NCBI GenBank assembly: GCA_024364805.1 | Contig: CM044498.1 | Span: 42,868,885-42,907,866, forward strand | From: Euprymna scolopes | Lineage: Eukaryota; Mollusca; Cephalopoda; Sepiida; Sepiolidae | DNA length: 38,982 bases | Direction: 5' to 3' | Part shown: positions 33,340-38,982 of the stretch, one piece after another | Position numbering within the stretch: the stretch's first letter is position 1 | Layout of the letters: every line of letters starts with the position of its first letter | Translations under genes and position numbers: made by a program | Notes under the pieces: generated by a model | Told to the model about the DNA's origin: nothing | Databases searched by the model: none | The model's input: the letters and a program-made list of their open reading frames with translations, nothing else

Positions 33340-33616
33340 CAACAAAATCTCATCCCTTCACTGTACAGGTCCTTAGATGCTGAAAGCCTTCTACTCTAAT
33401 ACCTTCTTCCCTCAGACTGCTAGACTTTGGAATTCCCTCCCTGTTTCCTGCTTTCTTGACTGTACTGGCATGCAAAAATTTTAATGCAATGTGAACAGAG
33501 ATATTTCTTATATCATTACATAGTGTTCCTGTTAGACATGATCCCAAATAGTAATCCCTTACGTCCTAATGGCAATATGCCTTGTTTGGTGTGAAGTAAA
33601 AAAAAAAAAAAAAACT
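33340..33616 (+). mobile_element. CR1/Jockey-type LINE, copy 3 (3' end with poly(A))
   Basis: Plus-strand frames give KSHPFTVQVLRC, then YSNTFFPQTARLWNSLPVS, a NVNRD piece, and finally the bases ATGGCAATATGCCTTGTTTG then GTGTGAAGTAAA. The last block matches the stop-codon region of copy 1 (GGCAATTTGCCTTGTTTGGG). It ends in an A-run at 33598-33615. One stop and several frameshifts are present. Copies 1 and 3 share the 3' end but have (TAA)n versus A-rich tails. Confidence 0.8.
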
Positions 33617-33984
33617 AAAACAAAACCAGTCAGATAAATGCTATTACAAATGTAACATTTTCATGAACAAATTGTTAAACGACGAGACTGTTCACAAATG
33701 CTGTTTCCAACATGTATGTACATGTGTTTTCGCCAGTGAGCAATCAAGAGCCAATCAAGGAAACAAAATCTTTTTATATACCATGAAGAGTTGCTGGACA
33801 TTTTTATTTTCTGTGCTTTTCCACACAATGGAGAGACTTTCAAAGGTTTTATTTAGAGAGAAATTGTTCATTGGAGGAGAGACCCATATCTAATTGTGAT
33901 TACTTAACTTGTTTTTATAACTTAATCTTAACAGTTTCGAGGAAATATTAACTTAGAATTTTGCGAATTTTGTTTTTTTAAATC

Positions 33985-34040
33985 CTTTCAGCCATTAAGT
34001 AGTTCAGAAGTGGTGTTGGTAGTGGCGGGTTCAATCCTTT
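33985..34040 (+). repeat. tRNA-like sequence, possible SINE head
   Basis: TAGTTCAGAAGTGG (33999-34012) resembles an A box, and GCGGGTTCAATCC (34025-34037) is a strong B box. The spacing is short for a full tRNA, so a decayed SINE is more likely than a gene. Confidence 0.4.
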
Positions 34041-35742
34041 TCACCTGTGTGATTAGTCTTTTATGAGTCATCTGTGATGACCACTGTCTATCACCATTCT
34101 GCATCCATAGCAGTCCGGCCAAGGGGACCAGGAGAAAGAGGGAGTGTTTGAGGAATTTGATTCTGCGCTCATTTTAACCAGGTTCTAGATTTTCCCCGAA
34201 GAAATGGGTTGTGTTTTCAGGTCTCCATCTGAAAAGATATTCAGATGTTAACAGTATTAGAACAAGAAAGCCTAATACATAATAATAATAAATAATGTGT
34301 TAACTTGAGCAATTTGTTCCAGAAACTTCTCCTTAGAGAAAGGACACATTTTCTGGAATACATCTATAAGAGATACAGAAGTGAAAACTGTTGATCAGCC
34401 CGGCAGGAGAGAAGAAACAAGTTTTCAGCTGCCTCTGGTATTTGAAGAGATTTGATGGAAAAGAGATTCCTTCTTAATTCATCAAATTTTTCAACAAGTA
34501 AAGAAAGAGGGTCTGAAAAGATAATTTAAACCCAAAGTGGTTTGAATAGAATTCACTTTTTTGAGCAAAGGACTACTGATAAAAAAAAAAAGCAAAGTTT
34601 TTGTATTAGTAGAATAATTCATACGTTTTGAAGGTGTGATTTTTAAAATAAAGAGGATTGACAGGAAGAAAAAAATGAGAGGAAAGAATTTAAATGGACT
34701 TTAGAGATACTTTTGTAAAAGATGTTTCATTTTTAATTTTTATTGTATGTTTTTCTTTTCAATCTTATTTCGCATCAGCAGAAATTGTTTTTCTCAAATT
34801 GTTGTTAGCATTGTATCAGGTAATAACTAATTCTTGAATTGTCTCTCAATTAGGGACCCCTATTTTTATGCATGTTTTTTTTGGGGGGAGGGGTGTATTA
34901 TTTTCTTAATTGTTACTTAAGGTTAATTCTAAACCCTTGCTTTGAGAAGCAAAAGCAATGCCTTTAATTTAATAAAATTTGAACGATATCAAGTTACTTT
35001 CTGGGTCTAATTTTTATCTGCTCCCTTTTTATTTTCTCCATATTTATTGCTCTTTTTGTTTTCCCCGTTTTTTTTTTATTTCTTTCATTATTACTTGAAG
35101 ACAGATTTTGATGAAAAATTAAAATCCTATCAGATTCTCTGTACATTTTCCAAACATGTCACGTCTTGTGATTCCCAAGTTTTACTGCTAGAATCTCTGT
35201 TCTGTCCCATGAGCACGTGACATCATCTCTAACCTGCATTTCTAGCATTTTTTGTTTAAGAAGGTAACAACCCTTCACCCCTCACGCTTCACTTACACTA
35301 GCTGCACTGGATCTATTTCTGTTTGCATCCAGGTTATCCTGACATGTATTTAATGTAACCCTTGCCAAAATTCATACTTGTTCATGTAATCTCTACTTAC
35401 TAGCGTCAAATCCCAATATATAACACAAAAAGTCTATCTTCGATAAGCAACTAATCACCCCAAACCTTTACAGTTCTATAAATAATTTAATAACCAAACA
35501 ATACAGTAATAATTAAGTTTAACTTTTAAAATCTCGAAAAAAATAATGATTTGGTAAAAATGAAAGAAAAAAAGGGGGGGGGCATAATTTAAGAAAAGAC
35601 AAGAGACAGATATAATAGTAAATAAATAAAAAAAATTCCGGGCAACAGCGAGAAAGTAACATTATAGTTTAATTCAGAGCATTTTTATCCTTTAATAGTA
35701 TTTATAATTTTTTTTTTTTTTTAGAAAAAAACAGAAGCCAGT
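34041..35742. other. Intergenic stretch, nothing recognised
   Basis: AT-rich with occasional A/T/G runs. No splice-bounded coding piece or repeat pair was found. Confidence 0.45.
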
Positions 35743-35853
35743 ATGATGGCGGATGAAAATATAAGAAGGGTATTCAGTTGTGTACACCGGGATCGGGGAG
35801 GAATTAGTGAATTCAATTTAAAATCTTACATCTTTCATTTTCTTTTAAGATAA
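35743..35853 (+). CDS. Weak candidate: 36-codon open frame or alternative first exon
   Basis: An ATGATGGCGGATGAAAAT start opens a frame of 36 codons (MMADENIRRVFSCVHRDRGG and onward) that is charged and better in composition than chance frames nearby. ATGGCGG also fits a YY1-type promoter motif, and an ATGGCGGATCAAAA word recurs at 38290. It may simply be a promoter-proximal motif of the downstream gene. No homology is recognised. Confidence 0.2.
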   Translation: MMADENIRRVFSCVHRDRGGISEFNLKSYIFHFLLR

Positions 35854-36005
35854 TTTTAAGCAATAATAACGCGTAGGTAAAATAAAAATATAAACAAAAG
35901 ACATTTTGTAATTTTAATTTGATTATAAAGTTCAATTAGTATTATATAGCGGCTTTTAGTGCATTTCTTTCTTTTTCGAAACAATGAATCCTCCCTCTGA
36001 GTCAG

Positions 36006-36060
36006 TGACGTCATATGAATAATTTGGCCATGTGGTGAAATCAAATTTGCCATCTTCCGG
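36006..36060 (+). promoter_or_regulatory. Candidate housekeeping-type promoter (CRE, ETS/YY1)
   Basis: A perfect palindromic CRE, TGACGTCA, lies at 36006-36013. GCCATCTTCCGG at 36049-36060 is, on the other strand, CCGGAAGATGGC, an ETS site fused to a YY1-like AAGATGGC. A pyrimidine-rich initiator-like tract (TTTCTCTCTCTCGC) follows at 36070-36083, just before the ATG at 36090. This arrangement is typical of TATA-less promoters of ribosome and nuclear genes. Confidence 0.5.
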
Positions 36061-36089
36061 ATTTATTTGTTTCTCTCTCTCGCTGAATT

Positions 36090-36135
36090 ATGGGTCGAAA
36101 AAAAGGGAAAGTGAATGGCCGAGAGTCAGCTCCAG
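36090..36135 (+). CDS. Candidate first coding exon, MGRKKGKVNGRESAP
   Basis: ATG at 36090 is followed by 15 codons (MGRKKGKVNGRESAP) plus one base, then a consensus-like donor, CCAG|GTATGT. The intron phase is 1. The lysine/arginine-rich N-terminus suggests a nuclear or nucleic-acid-binding protein, which is inference. The promoter motifs lie 30-85 bases upstream. No further exon of this gene could be found up to 38982, so it continues to the right. It would be transcribed away from the CDCA7-like gene, with about 5.9 kb between the two start codons. Confidence 0.5.
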
Positions 36136-37033
36136 GTATGTTAGAAAATGTGTACTTTTTGTGATCGTTAAACTAATTAATTTTAGTCTGTCGACATGTT
36201 TGATGTGTTTAAAAACAGATGTTTATTGTGAAACTTTTTTATTTTAATTTATGCATGGAAAACGAAAACACAGAAATTAATACGTACACGCGGTCGTTTT
36301 GGCCAATACCTCGTCCATCTTAATAATAAACGTATTTTTGCAATCAATGATCGAAAATTCGATCTTCTTTCGGATGGATTTGTTTTTGCTGACATATTCG
36401 AAGTAGCTTAGTATTTAATGTTTTATTCCATCCGTACCAAATTTCATGCCAAGTTAGTTTCAACAAGTCAAAAGGCATTCACGAATTCTTTAAAAGTTTT
36501 AATTTCTCTAATAACATTTTTGGTTCTTTTCTTTCTTTAAAAATCACTTTTACGATTTCATAGACAACAAATATCAAAATCCCTTTTCATTTTTTTTAGT
36601 TTTTGAATTTGGGAAATCTTGTCTATGTTTTGTGTTGACCATTGAAGTCTGACGACGACTACTATCTTCTAGTCGTCCCATGTTTACACAAAACGTGTCG
36701 ACGTGATGCTGATGCTGATGCTTTGTTTTTTAGATGTTTTATAAATAATGCGGTAACTTAAAATTGTTTTCTTAATTTGTTTAAACCCAAAACAGTTTTT
36801 GAACTTTTTTTTTCTATCATGAAGTAAAAAAGAAAAAAAATCTTACCTATTACCCAACTTTGAGTGTGAACTCTTCTGCATTTTAATGCAACTCAAACAA
36901 AACAACAAAAAAGAAAAAATGTGCTTATTTAGAATTAAACCTATTACAAAACCAAAAAAAACAAAAAACAAATCTTGGTACTCCTGCAGTCCTCCTGCAC
37001 TTATTGATCCGTGCTGAAATAACGTTATTATTT
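36136..37033. other. AT-rich intron-like sequence, nothing recognised
   Basis: Follows the candidate first exon. It contains a GATGCT triplication at 36704-36722 and A-runs. No acceptor with a coding segment behind it was convincing. Confidence 0.4.
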
Positions 37034-37065
37034 AGAAAGCTATTCTTAACATGGGGGACGGGAGG
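37034..37065. repeat. Fragment of the fold-back 3/5 core motif
   Basis: GAAAGCTATTCTTAACATGG and the following GGGACGGGAGGG match the tandem units of fold-back element 3 (GAAAGCCGTTCTTAACATGG). It is a short stray piece about 0.3 kb from fold-back element 5. Confidence 0.5.
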
Positions 37066-37308
37066 GTGTTGTGTACCACTGTACCAATCTTTGGACATGC
37101 CCGTCATAGAACGAAAATATATTCCAAAGATCACATAAATTGATCAGGTATTTTACTAGCAGGGAGACTCGACGTTGCCCGGGATTGAATAATGATCAAC
37201 GAATATTTCACACTCCTATATTTTTATTGTCCTCGAAATCCGTGAAATCGCTCGATAGGAAGCTTAGCTTCACATGCCTACCATGCAGTAACTTAGTCCA
37301 AAATATAT

Positions 37309-37500
37309 GGGTATTTTCTTGCGACTTGCCCCAGCGTAGTATAAACATCCCCAATCTCTCCATGTTAAGAACGGCTTTCAGAAGACACCCCCATGTTAAT
37401 GTTTTTCGAGGTTGGAGATGTCTATTCCCAAAGCCGTTCTTAACATAAGGAGGTAGGTTAGGGTTTATACTACGCTGGGGCAGGTCGTAAAAAAATACCA
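37309..37500. mobile_element. Fold-back element 5 (MITE), about 190 bp
   Basis: Arms of about 75 bases are near-perfect inverted copies. Each holds GCCCCAGCGTAGTATAAAC and GTTAAGAACGGCTTT, and the outer tips are GGTATTTT. ATATAT lies on both sides (37303-37308 and 37501-37506) and may be a target duplication, with the caution that it is low-complexity. The two open frames of about 100 codons across it are mirror images of the palindrome and not genes. Confidence 0.85.
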
Positions 37501-37582
37501 ATATATATTGCACTCTAGAGAACCTACTGTTTCTTTCATATAATTATTTTATATAAACTTCTTTCAAAAAAAAAAAAAATTA

Positions 37583-37772
37583 AGAAATTAATTTACATGC
37601 GGGGTTTGAACCTACAGACCACGTCATACAAAAAAAAATGTAAATTTTTTGTGTCTGATAAAATTCTTTGCAGTTGATGACAAAAAAATTAAGAAATGTA
37701 CATGCGGAGTTTGAGCTTACAGACCACGTCATGAAAAATAATAAATAAACACGCTATCAACTTACCAACCGT
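37583..37772 (-). repeat. Duplicated tRNA-like module inside Helitron F
   Basis: On the minus strand a B box GGTTCAAACCCCGCATG lies at 37612-37596, preceded by GACGTGGTCTGTA. A second copy, CTCAAACTCCGCATG with GACGTGGTCTGTA, lies at 37730-37699, and an A-box-like GGTTGGTAAGTTGATAGC at 37769-37752. The unit is about 110 bases and appears as a partial tandem duplication. Confidence 0.5.
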
Positions 37773-38216
37773 AGAATTTTCACAGCCCGTTGTTCTATCA
37801 TTGTTGCTAAGCAACAACATGGAAAATAATGGTTTTACCGATGCTAGATAAATTAAAATGACGGTTTCGATTATCAATTTTTAGTAATTATCGGCATATT
37901 CTGGGACAAAACTTAACTAAGATCATTCTCTGACTTCTACACTGACATTCTGTAAATTTTAAAGAAAATCTGTCCAGCCGTTTCTGAGTCTATAAGGAAC
38001 GAACTCGCACACAAAGTTGCATTTATATAATTGTAGATAAATATATATTCCACCGACGCTGATTTGTATTGAATTCATATCAGCCACAGATGGTTGGTTC
38101 AATGAAATGAAACTGCTGGTTCGTCTTTGGAATATATAGGTATAGTTTTTAAATAAATATTTGTGTGTGCACATATATATATGTAATTTTTTCCGAGTTT
38201 TAGTGGGTTTTTTTTT

Positions 38217-38425
38217 TTAATAAATCGTAACCATTACCAAACTGATTTTGATCTTGATAGTTTGAATTGTCTCCCCTTTATTTATTAAACATGGCGGATC
38301 AAAACAACTTACTGCTTCTCCATACACTTTGATTTTCTTAAAAAATAACTTAATCACTTTACGTGACTTTTGAAATATGACGTCTCCGTTCTGTGATGGG
38401 TATGCACATAAGTTTTTAAACATTT
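38217..38425 (-). repeat. Dispersed repeat, copy paired with 10310-10510
   Basis: See the partner for the shared blocks. Here the similarity runs from AATAAATCGTAACCATTACC to about 38400. The middle differs by insertions, including an ATGGCGGATC word. There is no U2-like block after it, so that block is not a fixed part of this repeat. Confidence 0.6.
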
Positions 38426-38507
38426 TTCTGTATTTTTGCTTTAAAAATAGGTTTAATTCTAAATAAGAATATAATTAAAGAAGGGCGATTAATTTGGGTT
38501 GTTATAG

Positions 38508-38765
38508 TCAAGATTGTCTGCTATTTTCGACTTCCGGTTTCTGCTTCACGACGGTGGCAAGCAAGATATGGTCTCTTTGATTAATGATTATCTTCCTCTT
38601 GTCCAGGTCCTGGATATGACCTAAAACTATATCCGATGGTGAGGCCCCACCTTGCGGGCCTTGGGGAGTGTGGAGCCACCCTTTAATTGCCATTGCTCCC
38701 AGGTCCACTCTGACCTGGAGTGATAGTACCTGCCATGGATTAAATAGAATCCGACTTAAAAACAA
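38508..38765 (-). repeat. GC-richer repeat with an 85-codon frame
   Basis: The minus-strand frame reads WQVLSLQVRVDLGAMAIKGW and SPSDIVLGHIQDL. Peptides like RVDLGAMAIKG occur widely in automatic predictions from invertebrate genomes and are thought to come from a dispersed repeat (from memory, not checked). On the plus strand, GGTGAGGCCCCACC and the GGCCTTGGGG region could form hairpins. I would not treat it as a host gene. Confidence 0.4.
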
Positions 38766-38878
38766 ATATACTCCATTACAAATTGTTCCTCAAAATAACT
38801 AGATTCGGCATTAAATAACCTGAAAAAGGTTGATATGCCGTAAAACAAAACAACCAACCAATCCTCTCGTCCACCTTT

Positions 38879-38900
38879 CCCCATCTTAAAAATAGCTTTC
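38879..38900. repeat. Diverged fragment of the fold-back core motif
   Basis: CCCCATCTTAAAAATAGCTT followed by TC matches CCCCATGTTAAGAACGGCTT of fold-back elements 3 and 5 with several changes. Confidence 0.35.
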
Positions 38901-38957
38901 TTGTCTGTTTGACCACCCCTAAATATCTAGCTAAATGAACAGCAGAAACTGGAAGTT

Positions 38958-38982
38958 AAAAAAAAAAAAAAAAAAAAAAAAA
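38958..38982. repeat. A-run at the window edge
   Basis: A pure A-run reaching the end of the window. It could be the tail of a plus-strand retroposon; the sequence before it gives no further support. Confidence 0.8.

Larger units (their letters stand above)
37156..38037 (-). mobile_element. Non-autonomous Helitron F with nested fold-back element
   Basis: On the minus strand it starts TCTACAATTATATAAATGCA (from 38037) and ends with a hairpin-like GGGCAACGTCGAGTCTCCCTG (last 20 bases: GGCAACGTCGAGTCTCCCTG) then CTAG at 37159-37156. The flanking bases are A and T. The plus-strand part near 37968-37990, TCTGTCCAGCCGTTTCTGAG, is a sequence I know from widespread Helitron-like repeats of invertebrates. 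It contains fold-back element 5 and a duplicated tRNA-like module. Confidence 0.7.

Noticed and set aside
37140-37513. Two overlapping open frames of about 100 codons on opposite strands
   Set aside because: They cover a near-perfect palindrome, so the frames mirror each other; the peptides contain the same repeated word and no domain.
1-38982. CRISPR array, prophage or bacterial operon
   Set aside because: No regularly spaced repeats with unique spacers, and no dense coding; splice sites, LINEs and Helitrons indicate animal DNA.

Overview
The window looks like nuclear genomic DNA from an invertebrate animal, most likely a mollusc. It is strongly AT-rich, has small exons separated by introns of several kb with GT-AG borders, and carries many decayed LINE, Helitron, hAT-like and fold-back repeats. 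The mollusc assignment is inference. It rests mainly on the motif AAGGGAGATAACTC and its variants, which I know as common in molluscan repeats. There is no sign of bacterial or organellar DNA. One 262-base run of N (25697-25958) is an assembly gap.

The main host gene runs right to left. Five short minus-strand exons (30154-30137, 24596-24537, 19258-19211, 16535-16338, 8839-8759) have clean splice sites, and every junction is in phase 0. Read in order they give the first 135 residues of a protein that resembles the N-terminal half of CDCA7/CDCA7L, the partner and recruiter of the HELLS nucleosome remodeller. The cysteine-rich C-terminal zinc finger domain was not found, so it is probably beyond the left edge. 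A TTTCGCGC motif of E2F type lies about 70-80 bases upstream of the start codon, which fits a cell-cycle gene. A second host gene probably starts on the plus strand at 36090, behind a CRE (TGACGTCA) and an ETS/YY1-like motif. Only its first 46 coding bases are visible.

Most of the rest is mobile-element debris. 1-150 and 10557-10688 hold repeats derived from the 5' part of U2 snRNA. 1196-3947 (minus) and 20612-23527 (plus, with terminal inverted repeats) are two copies of one DDE-type DNA transposon that I cannot place in a named family. 5330-6010 is a hAT/ZNF862-like remnant. 11552-13190, 30785-31010 and 33340-33616 are three copies of one CR1/Jockey-type LINE, and 24643-25110 is an RTE-type fragment. 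13616-15260 is an LTR retrotransposon fossil. Six Helitron termini (7589, 13256, 17195, 17298, 18365, 37156) all point the same way, and three of the elements carry an internal tRNA-like module. Five fold-back elements (9239, 15945, 27764, 28748, 37309) are present, and a core motif from two of them recurs at two further places.

Nothing in the window forms an operon-like or defence-like multigene system. The most interesting points are the dispersed CDCA7-like gene, the splice donor that lies inside a molluscan repeat motif, the U2-derived repeats, the composite Helitron/tRNA-like elements, and the unclassified transposon family.
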